A stretch of DNA of 64,000 nt. Source: Blasia pusilla (lineage: Eukaryota > Marchantiophyta > Marchantiopsida > Blasiales). This document shows, in pieces, positions 20,754 to 32,470 of this stretch. The number at the start of each line of letters is the position of its first letter. Position 1 is the first letter of the stretch. The notes under the pieces were generated by a model. It was not told the origin of the DNA and did no database searches. It was given only the letters and a program-made list of their open reading frames with translations. The stretch lies in contig CM114274.1 of the NCBI GenBank assembly GCA_050084515.1, positions 18,042,001 through 18,106,000 on the forward strand. Direction: 5' to 3'. A program made the position numbers and the translations under genes.

Positions 20754-22235
20754 CCCAGCCTCACGTCCGGCGTCTCCCTTGGCGCATTTAGGTGGTGGTA
20801 CTCTACCTCCTCCACGGGCAGCTCCACCACCCTGTCGGGCAACTCCAGCTCCTCGTCCCCCAACGTGACCACCTGATGCACGATCTCTAGGCCCACCGGG
20901 ACCGGCTACTCGATCTGGTGCCCTCTCTGGCCCTCGGTCCGGACGTAACTCAGGATGTAAACTGAAACACCTGGCGCGTGTATGACCATACCTCTGACAA
21001 TAGTCACACTAATAACCTCCTGGTGCAGCACCATCTCCTCCTCCATGCTGAGGCACACGTCCATGACCCTAACGAGTGCAATCGCGGCGATGATGGGCTC
21101 CACCACATGACCAACAAGTAATAGTAGGTGGTGGCTGCCGAGCCGCATATGAAGCGCCCACGTCTCTGGGCGGGGCCTCCCGATATCCTCCCCGGAGCTC
21201 GTGGTGCCACAGTTGACCTATCTCGGAGTCCACGTTGCTGCACACGTGGTGCAGACAATCGTGACTGCTCTCGCCCAGAACCCATGGTGGCTACGCTCTC
21301 CTCCGCCATGTTGCGCTCAATAATCTCGGCGGTCCTAAAAACATCTCTCAACATAGGGGAGGTGTTCATAAGAAGCACTCCCTCCCGCATCCGTGTCCGT
21401 AGGGTCTGGTCCAGCATCCCTTACCATGACTGGATAGCATGAGCCTCTGTCACCCCCTGAGTGACGTTGATCAACCGGTGCAAGCGAGTGTAAGCCTCAC
21501 GCAAACTCTCACCCGGGCGCCTCTGGAAGTCGTGGATGCTCTGCAACTTCTCCGTCCGTACCCCTTGGTAGCTCGCCCTCAACTTAGCAAAGAACTCAAC
21601 CACAGGCTTGAACCTGAGACGAACCCGACTAGACGGTGCAACTGGCCCGGTGCGAGTGACTCCTCCTAAAACGTCACTAGTGGAAGAGGCAGTAGCCTCT
21701 CGTGACTCCTCCTCATCATCTGGGAACGGCTCCGTCCATGACACATAATGTGGGTCATAGTAGAGCCTCCACGCCTCGATCTCACATGCATATCTCTGAG
21801 AGAACTCATGGTAATTGTCCATGGGCGCCCCCTCTAAATGCTGGAACATACCGTTCCATGCTATAAATGGGTTGAACTCACTAGAGTTCTTGGCCCGCTG
21901 GGAGTCGCAACAACTCCTAAACTCTGCTATAAAATCGTGCAACTCAATCGTGCCTACTGCACCTGAAAACCTACGCGGTCCTCTACCCCGGTCGTCCATC
22001 TCGTACGCCCAATTGGTAGGACCACTCACAATGTGTGGCGATGTGCTCACAAACTCCTCTACACCCTCCCCTTCGTCTGACGATGACACAGAAGGAGGTC
22101 GAGGTGGTCCCTCACGTGGAGACCCTCGGAACCTCGCGCCACTCCGCGTAAAACCTCTAGAGCTACTCTCGGGTTCACCACCTCGCCTCTCAAAGTCCCG
22201 AACGGACTCCGTGATGACCCTCGTGCCCCTCTCAC
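20754..22235 (-). pseudogene. Gag, Elem-2a
   Basis: The capsid-like part includes ELHDFIAEFRSCCDSQRAKN, WNGMFQHLEGAPMDNYHEFS and QRRPGESLREAYTRLHRLIN, typical of retrotransposon gag domains. Two zinc knuckles follow around 20960-21100. The first corresponds to CWSCGGAHHQRDC in copy 2b. The second is CDYCQRYGHTRARCF, which fits CX2CX4HX4C. A stop at 21418 and frameshifts around the knuckles break it. An in-frame TAG just before the second knuckle is shared with 2b. The start is uncertain. The conserved N-terminal region (FERRGGEPESSSRGF) lacks a shared ATG. Confidence 0.7.
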
Positions 22236-23867
22236 CTGATCACTCTGAACCTCGTGAAGAATCCCTCAATCACTCATCCCAAACATGCGGTACTCGATCT
22301 GCACTCTCTCTCCCCGAGACGTGTAACGTGCGGCAACACGCGGCGTGGTGCGGCAAATCGACCAGGCTATCATCTCATCGATAAACTACCCTCAACTCCG
22401 GACATCCCACACAGGTCTATGTCCCCTAAATCACATACATAAATGATGATCTTAACATCCACACACCCAATATCCCCAAATAAACTACCCAAATCCCAGA
22501 ATCCCTCACACGTGCAGGGTAAAGGACCAGAATGGGTAACCTGAACACATGTCGATGTCGCTCCTCAGCAATTGCAAATCTCGACCCCAACTCGATCATG
22601 GAGACAACTCCTCCAATCAGCAAGTCATACTCCTCCCGTACTGATGCTGCTCAAAACTCCTCGATAGACAGTGCGATCCCAGCGGAACGGTGCGGTGTTG
22701 TAGGCGGCACGGAACGGCTTCGAACGGCACGGCCCTCGATGGTGGGATGCGGCACTCGGCGGCATACCATCCTCAATCAATAATAATCCCACACTTTGCT
22801 CCACAATGACGGTGCGGCTCCACAATCGAGATGGTGTGGTGCGGCCATGAGCGGCACGGCGCGGCAATCGGCGGCGCGTTGCGGCTACAGGCGTCACGAC
22901 ACGATACTCGATCGTCGTTGAGCAGCTACCAATCACAACATAGCAGCATGAAATCAAAACTCAAACACCATAATCGGAGGTCATCTGCCATCACTAGTTG
23001 ATGAAGAAACTGCGATGACGGTGGCGGCCAAAACAAAGTACGTGGTGGCGACGCAAGTCAAGGAATCAACGAACGTCGTGGAAGACCCTCCACTCCGTAA
23101 TGGCGACAATGGCACCCAAAGGGTGGATAATGGACGGTGGACCGTTGACAGTGACGGTTGACCGCTGATGGTGACGGCCGACCGATGACGGTGACGGTGA
23201 CGGTTGACCGTTGATTGTGACGGTTGAACACTGACGGTGATAGTTGACCGTCGACCGTTGACGGTGACTATGATGGCGACGGCCGCCGCCGGTGTGGCGG
23301 CTGATTTAGGGTTTGCACAATTTAACCCTAATAATCGCCTAGCAATGGCAACTTTACAAGATTGACCATAACTTTTTGCTCGCAACTCCAAATTATGCAC
23401 TGTTTATTGCACACCGTGCACAGTTTCACAATCTACGCTAGCATCAAAAATATTTGGAATCAAGCATTTCAGTAGAAATTTACGGGGACTATCGTAAAGC
23501 CCAATGTCTCTTTCTCCTACACAAAATTCGGCAGCGCTCCCCGCTGATTTCTCCCAACGAAAATGTAACATGTGTAAAAATACAAATCAGCAAGCTACAT
23601 GGTGCTCCCGAGAGCACCAGTATGGGGCAACCTGCCCTTATACTCAATCCCTATCAGAAATTGGGCAGCGCTTCCGCGCGCCACTCTTCCACACGAAAAA
23701 TCGGCAAATGCAAAGAATAATGAAAGCAGCCCTTGCTCCGGTGAGCACTCCCATGAGCCGCTGAATGGGGAACACGGTCCCCAACCTGCAAAACAGCGAG
23801 TGACCAGCAAACTCCCCCATGAAGCTCTCTCACTCTCTCATTCTCTCATTCTCTCATTCTCTCTTTG
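22236..23867 (-). other. Elem-2a leader (5' untranslated region)
   Basis: A long noncoding leader lies between A1 and gag. It holds a CGGCACGG-rich block (about 22680-22900) and a minisatellite of GACGGT and GTTGACC units (about 23120-23290). It is shared by all copies. No conserved ORF is seen. Confidence 0.6.
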
Positions 23868-24383
23868 TAAAGTAAGCTCCAATCTCTCTCTACACCATCT
23901 CACACCATAGCTCTCAAAGGTGTGCACTCTTTCTCATGTCAAACCAAACCCACTCTCCTAATGAGAGGCTCGGGTTACACTCACAAGGAAAGGGACCATA
24001 CCTCCGCCGCCTCATGCCAAGAGGTTCAACAAAGAGAGAATGAGCTCTCAAGCTCTCTCTCCTTGGGATATATACCCCTCCCTTCTCCCAAGCTCTCTCC
24101 ATGGTAACCTATTCTCCCAAGTCACCTCTTTGGCTCTTGACCTAATGTAGGAGGTCAAGGGCCACTTACCAAAAATAGAAAGTCGATCATATACTCAAAA
24201 TGGTACTTACCTAAAATATTAAGTTCCTCAATATGGCTCCAAGTGAGCCAAAACGAAGGGGAAACCTGCTCTCTCAGGTTTCCCGGGGTCTCAGCAAGTC
24301 ATCCTCGATCTCCTAGGCCTGTCCTCCACTACTCCTGAAGGCGCTCTATTAGATCCCACCGATCTATCCTAAAAGACGTGACA
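23868..24383 (-). repeat. Elem-2a 5' terminal repeat A1
   Basis: This matches A2 of the same copy (14105-14620) including private variants. The outer end is GACGTGACA (TGTCACGTC on the element strand). Unlike the 3' end it has no B module. Inward of the shared TAAAGTAAG it passes straight into the leader. Confidence 0.75.
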
Positions 24384-24723
24384 ACATCCTTCTTTGCGAG
24401 CATGACAATGGCAGATGCATACTCCCCATGCGACATCTCCACTAGTCATGCTCTGACCAAGTCCTGGCTCCTACTCTGAATCAGAGCCCTCTCCATATCA
24501 CAGTACCTATAGGGTTGTCGGAAGATCGGCGTATCACTCGACAACTCAATGCGGATCTCCAGTACCTTCATCGTACCCAAATCCTCCATGCTAAACGCAA
24601 AGCAGCTCCTATAACTCGTGAGGAACTGATGTATCCGGTGCCTTTCAACTTAGGGCCCATATCTGGCTCCCAAGTCTCCATCGTGACTACGGTAGGACTC
24701 TCTAGCGCGGGTATTGATGGTTG
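24384..24723 (-). pseudogene. RT N-terminal fragment, Elem-2b
   Basis: This matches the region of 2a RT from the MPAKKDV motif back to the start of the RT domain (MGPKL region), with small deletions. It begins abruptly at the 2a terminus. The rest of RT, RNase H, integrase and PHD of this copy are missing. Confidence 0.7.
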
Positions 24724-24726
24724 CTA

Positions 24727-25985
24727 TGGTGCAATCCCGTCTCGAACAACAACGCTCGGCTGCTCTTCTGCAGCCAACTGCAAACTCTGATCTCCTCCAC
24801 GTGCAGTGCCAGAAACCACACTCGATGTTGTGGCTATCATCTCCTTGGGTACCTGCAAAACATCCCAAGAAGTCCAAGAGTGTCTCTCCCGATCTCCTCG
24901 GGTCTTGCCCCCAACCACTGCCTCCACCGTCTTGATAGGCATGGGGCTCACCAACGCAGCCGCTGTGATCTGTCGCGATCTCATACGAAGCTACTAAGCC
25001 ACTCCCAAGCTGAGGATCCATGTCAACCAGTTCAGTCCATCACCTCACCCAAGACATGGCGTCGTAATGCCTCTAACATTGACAGTACTTCCGTCACTCT
25101 TGTGGGAAATCCCATCGCTCGCTCTCTCTCATCGGCGTTGGGCTCCACTAACCGCTGAACCTGGTCATCCCAAACCAAGCCAGGACCGGCCTCCTTGTAT
25201 GCATAGGAAGCGGGAAAAATCACAAACGTGGGAAAGGCTGCCCGTCGGCCTGCCTACCCTATTGACCACAGTCAACGGTGGTCCATCATTGTGCCTCAAT
25301 GCCTATGATCGACGACTTGGATCCAGAATGGAATCCACTAACAAATGGGAGGGGCGCTCCACTCTCGCATACGCCCTCCGTAACACCGCATCGGGCACCA
25401 AGTTGGTCCACCATAGACGCGGGCGATGGGCTCTAGAACCTACACTCGCCGCATCCAGGAACACTGTTGGGCCAATCCACGCACGCACCTGATGAGCAAT
25501 CGTCACCACCCGTAATCGAGAGTCTCCTAAGATCGGCACATTCTCCAAAATATAGGTAGGAGAATGAGACTGGTGCTCTTGCAACTGCCGTGAGACCCTC
25601 AACATCTCCCAAAACAACCTGGACCGAGTGTCAACCAACCCGCTGCCTCGTCCAGCACTCGATTGGCCCTGACATGGCCAACCGGCAATGATCAAATCAA
25701 TGGTCCCTACCCGCTCTAAGTCCTGCACCCCTAACAATGAAATATCCCTCGGTAGGGAACTCTGATACCCCTGTACCGCGGACGTGGACAATAATTCCGG
25801 AAAATGTAGGCGTAAGTGCGCCACATGTCGTAGTGAGATGCGCCTTGCAACATCATCACTCTCCACATACACGTACTGCTGTACTCGCACTCCTACCTGC
25901 AAAACAACAGCTAACTTGGTGCTAATCCCTCCAAAAGATCTAACACTCGAATATCCTCCTCCGGGATACACCACACAATGGGTGT
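24727..25985 (-). pseudogene. DNMT3-like DNA methyltransferase, Elem-2b
   Basis: Nearly the whole catalytic domain is present. A frameshift disrupts the start of motif I (reads SVRSFGGIST instead of VLDLFGGIST). Downstream a 223-codon segment keeps YVYVESDD, IAGWPCQGQSSAGRGSGL with the catalytic Cys, ILENVPILGDS and SRAHRPRLWWTNLVP. The C-terminal part with ERERAMGFP and RRHVLGEVMD is in another frame after a stop near 25303. The TAG-CAACCA junction to RT is kept at 24724-24726. It belongs to the same polyprotein position as in 2a. Confidence 0.8.
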
Positions 25986-27150
25986 GGTATCCAAGGGTGT
26001 CATCGTAGCACTCCCTCCTACCTCGGGTTCCTCAGACCCGTCACGCTCTGATGCAAACGCCTCGCTCTACATGGTCTACACGTGCTCATCTGCCAATCGT
26101 TGAAGCTCCTTAGTCGAGCCCCACAGCGGCACCTCTCCTCCACGGAATGATGCAGCTACCATAACACTCCTCTCCATAGAAATGTCAAGAACGGGAGTAT
26201 CCTCTGCATGGACATGTCCCTCAATCAAATCACTAGGCCAAGTGATGGCACTGCTAAATGCTGCTAAGGTCGCCATCTCTCCTGGCCGTTGCTCGATCAC
26301 CGCACCTGTGAATTGAACGGGTAATGAGCAAAGGCGCCCATCACCTGACTGCCATCCTAGTCTGTAGGACGCCGACTCCTCCGAGTAATCCAAGACGCGC
26401 TGCGGACTAAAAGATCTACCTCCAGGACTCACCAACTGGAAGACCTCTCCTTGGTTATCCAGCAACACAACACCAGGAGAAGCCATGGCATGCTCTATCG
26501 CGGGTCTAGCAGGCATCTCCGCCATTCTAGCAGCCGCAGCCTACCATGAATCTGACGTGGACGGTCCGAGCATCCGCTCCAAGGGCAGGTCCATCACCTC
26601 CTCTACAATCACCCCTAAACGTGATGCAAGAACTCCAACTCCGCGCTCACATAGCAACGCGGCCAGCCAAAAAGCCTCGGTGGGCGTACCCCCCAACGTC
26701 ATAACATCGGAAGCAGAAAATAAAGGAGTGCGGTACACAACGGTGGCCGCCCCCAACAATGTGCTCGACACATGCCCCTTCTGAGCATCAACAATAGGAG
26801 TCGTCACACTCGCTTATCCCATCGCCCTCCGTGTTTGCACACCAACAACATCACCACTCAAGGAACTTTGATGAGGATCCATCGATGGGGTCCTCATCGC
26901 TTCGGACAACGTGAAAGACTGAGGAAGCCTAGTCTGTTTTCTGGCTTTCCCTCGCTGTGGATCCAACTCTGCGGCTGCTCCATGTGTCATAACTACAGCG
27001 GCCTCCATCTGGGCAACCCCGCACATCCAACCAAGATCCTCCAGATCTCTAGCTGCTCCATATGATGTCGATGCCACGGATCCGGCATCGGATAACTTCA
27101 ATGCCGTAGCGGCAATCTGCTCATGTAGCTGCTGTATCTTAGCAGCCATC
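25986..27150 (-). pseudogene. Protease region, Elem-2b
   Basis: Colinear with 2a, in the same frame as its gag. It keeps the linker blocks but lost the active-site segment. The sequence passes from the FSPQRVLDYSEESASYR junction, so the DSGAQ loop and following strands are deleted (near 26392). The product could not be an active protease. Confidence 0.7.
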
Positions 27151-28620
27151 CCAGCCTCACGTCCGGCATCTCCCTCGGCGCGTCTAGGTGGTGGTACTCT
27201 ACCTCCTCCACGGGCAGCTCCACCACCCTATCGGGTAGCTCCAGCTCCTCATCCCCCAATGGGACCACCTGGTGCACGATCTCTAGGCCCACCGGGACCG
27301 GCTACTCGATCTGGTGCCCTCTCTGGCCCTCGGTCCGGACGTAACTCAGGATGTAAACTGAAACACCTGGCGCGTGTATGACCATACCTCTGACAATAGT
27401 CACACTAATAACCTCCTGGTGCAGCACCATCTCCTCCTCCATGCTGAGGCACACGTCCATGACCCTGACGAGTGCAATCGCGCTGATGATGGGCTCCACC
27501 ACATGACCAACAAGTTATAGTAGGCGGCTGTTGTTGAGCCGCATATGAAGGCGCAGGTCTCTGTGCCACGGGCTCCCGGTATCCTCCCTGAGCTCGTGAT
27601 GCCACAGTTGACCTATCTCGGAGTCCACGTTGCTGCATAGGTGGTGCAGCCAATCGCGACTGCTCTCGCCCAGAACCCATGGTGGCATCACTCTCCTCCG
27701 CCATGTTGCGCTCAATGTTCTCGGCGGTCCTAAAAACATCTCTCAACGTAGGTGAGGTGTTCATAAGAAGCACCCCCTCTTGCACCCGTGGCCGCAGGGT
27801 CTGGTCCAACATCGCGTACCATGACTGGATAGCCTGAGCCTCTATCACCCCCTGAGTGACGTTGATCAACCGGCGCAAGTGAGTGTAAGCCTTATGTAAA
27901 CTCTCACCCGGGCGCCTCTGGAAGTTGTGGATGCTCCGCAACTTTTCCGTCCGTACCCCTTGGTAGCTCGCCCTCAAGTCAACAAAGAACTCAACCACGG
28001 GGTTGAACTTGGGACAAACCCGACTAGACGGTGCAACTGCTCCAGTGCAAGTGACCCCTCCTAAAACATGACTAGTGGAAGAGGAAGTAGCCTCTCCTGA
28101 CTCCTCCTCCTCATCTGGGAACGGCTCTGTCCATGACACATAGTGTGGATCGTAGTAGAGTCGCCATGCCTCAATCTCCTGGGCATATATGTGGGAAAAC
28201 TCATGGTAATCGTCCATGGGTGCCCCCTCTAAATGCTGGAACATACCGTTCCATGCTATAAACGGGTCGAACTCTCTAGAGTTCCTGGCCCGTTGGGAGT
28301 CGCACCAACTCCTAAACTCTGCTATGAAATCGTGCAACTCAATCGTACCTACTGCACCTGAAAACCTACCCGGTCGTCCATCTCATACGCCCAACTAGTA
28401 GGACCACTCACAATGTGTGGCGATGTGCTCACAAATTCCTCTACACCCTCCCCCTCATCTGAAGATGACACAGAAGGAGGTCGAGGTGGTCCCTGAAGTG
28501 AAGACCCTCGGAACCTCACGCCACTCCGCGTAAAACCTCTAGAGCTACTCTCGGGTTCACCACCTCGCCTCTCAAAGTCCCAAACGGACGCCGTGATGAC
28601 CCTCCTGCCTTTCTCACTCG
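27151..28620 (-). pseudogene. Gag, Elem-2b
   Basis: A 310-codon open segment (27405-28337) is the best-preserved Gag of this family. It contains HDFIAEFRSWCDSQRARN, GMFQHLEGAPMDDYHEFSH, QRRPGESLHKAYTHLRRLIN and the first zinc knuckle CWSCGGAHHQRDC. It ends at a TAG immediately before the second knuckle (CDYCQRYGHTRARC), which stays in phase with the protease frame. Upstream, FERRGGEPESSSRGF-type sequence continues to about 28600. Gag would form the particle and bind the RNA. Confidence 0.75.
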
Positions 28621-29994
28621 ATCACTCTTGCCTCGCGAGTAATTCCTCAATCACTCATCCAAAACATGCGGCACTCGATTTACACTCTCCCTCCCCGAGA
28701 CATGTAACGTGCGGCAATAAGCGGCGTGGTGCGGCAAATCGACCAGGCTATCATCTCATCGATAAACTACCCTCAGCTCCGGACATCCCACACAGGTCTA
28801 TGTCCCCTAAATCACATACATAAATGATGCTTTTAGCATCCACACACCCAATATCCCCAAATAAACTACCCAAATCCCAGAATCCCTCACACGTGTAGGG
28901 TAAAGGACCATAATGGGTAACCTGAACACATGTCGATGTCGCTCCTCAACAACTGCGAATCTCGACCCCAACTCAATCGTGGAGACAACTCCTCCAATCA
29001 TCAAGTCATACTCCTCTCGTACTAACATTGCTCAAAACTCCTCGATAGACGATGCAGTTCCAGCGGAACGGTGCGGCTTTGCAGACGGCACGGAATGGCT
29101 AAGAGCGGCACGGCCCTCGATGATGGGATGCAACACTCGGCGGCATACCCTCCTCAATCAACAATAAACCCACACTCTGCTCCACAATGTTGGAGCGGCT
29201 CCGCGATCAAGACGGTGCGGTGCGACCACAAGCGGCACGGCGCGGCAATCGGCAGCGCGTTGCGGCTACGGGCGTCACGGCACGATGCCCGATCGTCGTT
29301 GAGCGGCTACCAATCACAACATAGCAGCAGGAAATCAAAACTCAAACACTATAACAGGAGGTCATATGCCATCACATGTTGATGACGGTGACGGTTGACC
29401 GTTGACGGTGACTATGACGGCGACGGCCGCTGCCGGTGTGGCGGCTGGTTTAGGGTTTGCACAATTTAACCCTAAAAATCGCCTATCAATGGCAATTTTG
29501 CAAGATTGACCATAAATTTTTGCTTGCAACTTCAAATTGCGCATTGTTTGATGCACAGCGTGCACAACTTCACGATCTGTGCTACTATCAAAAAATCTTT
29601 GTAATCGAACATTCCAGTAAAAACTGACGGGGATTGTCGTAAAGCCTGATGTCTCTTTCTTCTACCCAACATTCGGCAGCGCTTCCGCGCTGATTCCTCC
29701 CAACAAAAATGTAAAACCTATAAAAATGCAAATCAGCAAGCGACATGGTGCTCTTGAAAGCACCGGCATGGGGCAACCCGCCCCCCAACTCAGAAATTGG
29801 GCAGCGCTTCCGTGCGCCACTCTTCCACACGAAAAATTGGCAAATGCAAAGAACAATCCAAGCAACTCTTGCTCCGATGAGCACTCATGAGCCGTTCAAC
29901 GGGGAACACGGTCCCCAACCTGCAAAAACAGCGAGTGACCAGCCAGCTTCCCCATGAAGCTCTCTCACTCTCTCATTCTCGCATTCTCTCTTTG
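28621..29994 (-). other. Elem-2b leader
   Basis: Colinear with the 2a leader but shorter. Most of the GACGGT/GTTGACC minisatellite and the CGAACGTCGTGG segment are deleted around 29380. No coding potential is recognised. Confidence 0.55.
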
Positions 29995-30470
29995 TAAAAT
30001 AAGATCCAATCTTTCTTTACACAATCGCACACCATAGCTCTCAAAGGTGTGCACTCTCTCTCATGTCAAACCAAACCCACTTTCCTAATGAGAGGCTTGG
30101 GTTACACTCACAAGGCAAGGGACCATAGCTCCGCCGCCTCATGCCAAGAGGTTCAACAAAGAGTTAATGAACTCTCAAGCTCTCTCCATGGTAACCTATT
30201 CTCCCAAGTGACCTCTTTGGCTCTTGACCTGATGTAGGAGGTCAAGGGCCACTTACCAAAAATAGAAAGTTTATCATATACTCAAAATGGTACTTATCTA
30301 AAATAGTAAATTCCTCAATATGGCTCCAAATGAGCCAAAACGAAAGGGAAACCTGCTCTCTCAGGTTTACCGGGGCCTCAACAGGTCATCCTCGACCTCC
30401 TAGGCCTGTCCTCCACTACTCTTGAAGACGCTCTACTAGATCTCACCGATCTATCCTAAAAGACGTGACA
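29995..30470 (-). repeat. Elem-2b 5' terminal repeat A1
   Basis: This A module ends GACGTGACA at the junction with the second half of the Chromovirus-1 LTR. It lacks a short stretch present in other A modules (the CTCTCCTTGGGATATATACCCC region) and the private variants of the 2a pair. Confidence 0.7.
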
Positions 30471-31446
30471 GAGTGCCAAAGCGGAACATCGGAACATTAG
30501 TGGGCTTACGCTAAGATGGTTTGCGCGTTGGAGTGGTTTCAAAGGAGAGACTAGAGACGGGACGCAAGCGAGGCTTTGCGTTTCAGATATTATGGCCATG
30601 ATTGAGAAACCTGGACCAAACGCGGAACAAGACTTGAAAGGAGTTGAGTCTAGGAAGTGGGTTGCCAAAGGAAGAATCCGGATTTGGAACGCCACTAGCG
30701 TTTGAGAGTTTCTGACTGTATTTATGGCCATAACTTTTAGCCCCAAGATGCGTTTGGATCGAGCAAGGGTGCGTTGGAAGACTTATGGAAAGATGATTCA
30801 AACGCACTAAAGATCTTTGCAAACGCATAAGCAGTGGTTGAGAAACAACGTGGAAACTACTGTAAGTAGAGTCGGGTTGAGGGCCCGACCCTCCTTTTCC
30901 AAAGGGAAGGGGAGGGAGGGGTTATTGGAGAACCCCAGAAGTACTGGTAAGGGGAAAGGTCTCCGAGAGTGCTTGGAATTCGAACCCCACTTTGGGCGCC
31001 ACGGGTCGCTTCCGAGGCATGGAACGGATCGAGAGTTTGGGGTTGGGTTGGAAAATCTCAACCAAGTCTATGGAAGCGATTTTAGACATCCCTCTTGGAT
31101 TTCATCTCGCGACTCAATTACTTGGGTTTCGGCTTGGAACTCACACAAGGTCCGTTGAACAGTTGGGATCACTAGGCGCGCAAGTGCCGTTTTAGGTTCC
31201 TGGACCAATCAGGAAGTCTGTTCCAAGTCTTGAAGGACTTGCCATGTTTTGGAAACTAGGAAGTAAGGAAGGTTGAGCTTGATGAGATGCCGAGTTGAAA
31301 ACTCGGTGGATTGGAACGCTGGTTGGCCCACACCCGACTAACGAGAGTGAGTGTTTGGGTGTAGATCGGCGATGAGATCGTGTCCTACTGAACGTATGCT
31401 TCCGCAACAATAAAGACTGACATTCAAGGAGATTAGGGGCGCGACA
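30471..31446 (+). repeat. Chromovirus-1 3' LTR, second part
   Basis: This resumes with the target duplication (GAGT for AAGT) and GCCAAAGCGGAACATCGG, colinear with the Chromovirus-2 LTR. It ends GGGGCGCGACA. With 13951-13977 it makes a roughly 1-kb LTR with TGTCGCGACC...CGCGACA ends. Elem-1 RNase H sequence follows at once. Confidence 0.8.
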
Positions 31447-32152
31447 CAACATGCCTAAATAGGCTGACGCGTGCCATCTTGGCACTGACTCCTCATCACT
31501 CTCTCCATCCCATCGAGCTCCAGTTGCATCTCGCTGACTCGGGCATGGGTTACGACTCAACCCATCTGCATCTTGGTTGAGCGTCCCAGGTCTATGTACC
31601 ACCTGAAAATCATATTCCTGCAACAATAGAGCCCATCTCGCAAGCTTCCCTATAAGCTTGTCGGACTCCATCAACCACTTCAGTGGTTGATGATCAGTGA
31701 TGATGGTAAGGGGTTGCCAAATAAGTAACACCTGAAATGCGCAACAGCCCACACCGTAGCCAAGCACTCACTCTCATACGAGCTGTACTTCACCTGTGCA
31801 GCGTTGTTCGAGTGGCTAGCATAAGCCACCACAAACTCTCTACCCTCATCATCATGCTAGGTGAGCACTCCAACATGCTCCAATGTGTGTGCAATTGGAA
31901 AGGACGTCCCCTGATCGGTCTCCTCAAGATGGGCATGGACGTCAACTTGTTCTTGATCAACTGAAATGCTTGCTCTTGCACATCCTCCCAGTGCCACTCA
32001 TGATCCACCGTGATCAGCAAGGTTAGCGGCTTTGCAATCGAATTGAATCCCTTGACGCACCGCCGATAGAAGTTTGCCAATCCCATGAATGCGTGAACAC
32101 GGCTCACACCTGTAGGGCGTGGAATGCGTGAGATAGCCTCTACCTTTGTCTG
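31447..32152 (-). pseudogene. RNase H and RT thumb remnants, Elem-1
   Basis: From its 5' side this encodes FMGLANFYRRCVKGFNSIAK (RT thumb), the RNase H start (PILRRPIRGRPFQLH), then IITDHQPLKWLMESDK and HRPGTLNQDADGLSRN. The RT fingers and palm are deleted. Right of it, bases 32152-32176 are an inverted piece of the RT CGDYR region. The integrase side is cut off by the chromovirus LTR. Confidence 0.75.
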
Positions 32153-32176
32153 GACGGATAGGCGGATCTGTGGGGA

Positions 32177-32470
32177 TATCTTTGGCGCGGGTATCGGTGG
32201 TTGCTATGGTGCAACCCCGTCTCAAACAACAACGCTCGACTGCTCTTCTGCACCCAACTTCAAACTCTAATCTCCTCCACATGCAGTGCTCGGAACCACG
32301 CTCAATGTTGTGGCTATCTTCTCCTGGCATACCTGCAAAATATCCCAAGAAGTCCAAGGGTGTCTCTTCCGATCTCCCCTGGTGTGTCCATCTCCTCAGG
32401 TCTCGCCCCCAGCCATTGCCTCCACCGTCTCGATAGGCATGGGGCTCACCAACCCAACCGCTCTGATCTG
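32177..32470 (-). pseudogene. DNMT-RT linker with TAG-CAACCA, Elem-1
   Basis: This corresponds to the linker between DNMT motif X and RT in copies 2a, 2b and 3. The conserved stop lies at about 32206-32208 with CAACCA after it. An additional CGA-to-TGA stop at 32471 ends the methyltransferase frame just upstream. Confidence 0.65.

Larger units (their letters stand above)
13978..30470 (-). mobile_element. Elem-2: composite DNMT retroelement insertion (copies 2a and 2b)
   Basis: The outer ends are the family termini (TGTCGTGCGC... and ...GACGTGACA). They split the chromovirus LTR with AAGT on the left and GAGT on the right, probably a 4-bp duplication with one change. Inside are a near-complete copy 2a (13978-24383) and a 3'-truncated copy 2b (24384-30470). 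The best reading is that 2b inserted first and 2a inserted into its RT. Recombination between the two 3' terminal repeats then removed the 3' end of 2b. Repeats A2 (14105-14620) and A1 (23868-24383) share private variants (ACCTAATGTAGG, AAAATATTAAG) and are mates. The A1 at 29995 lacks those variants. Confidence 0.7.
2520..31446 (+). mobile_element. Chromovirus-1 (Ty3/gypsy with chromodomain), rearranged and interrupted
   Basis: A truncated 5' LTR with a tRNA-Met primer site (2520-3028) is followed by foreign material. Gag-pol remnants then run from 9505 to 13260. The 3' LTR starts at 13951 (TGTCGCGACC), is split by the 13978-30470 insertion, and resumes to end GGGGCGCGACA at 31446. The domain order protease, RT, RNase H, integrase, chromodomain is that of plant chromoviruses. 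Both flanks are Elem-1 sequence (PHD-side UTR on the left, RNase H on the right), so it sits in Elem-1, with the intervening Elem-1 sequence and the 5' half of its own LTR deleted. That the 5' LTR and the gag-pol belong to the same copy is likely but not proven. Confidence 0.6.
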
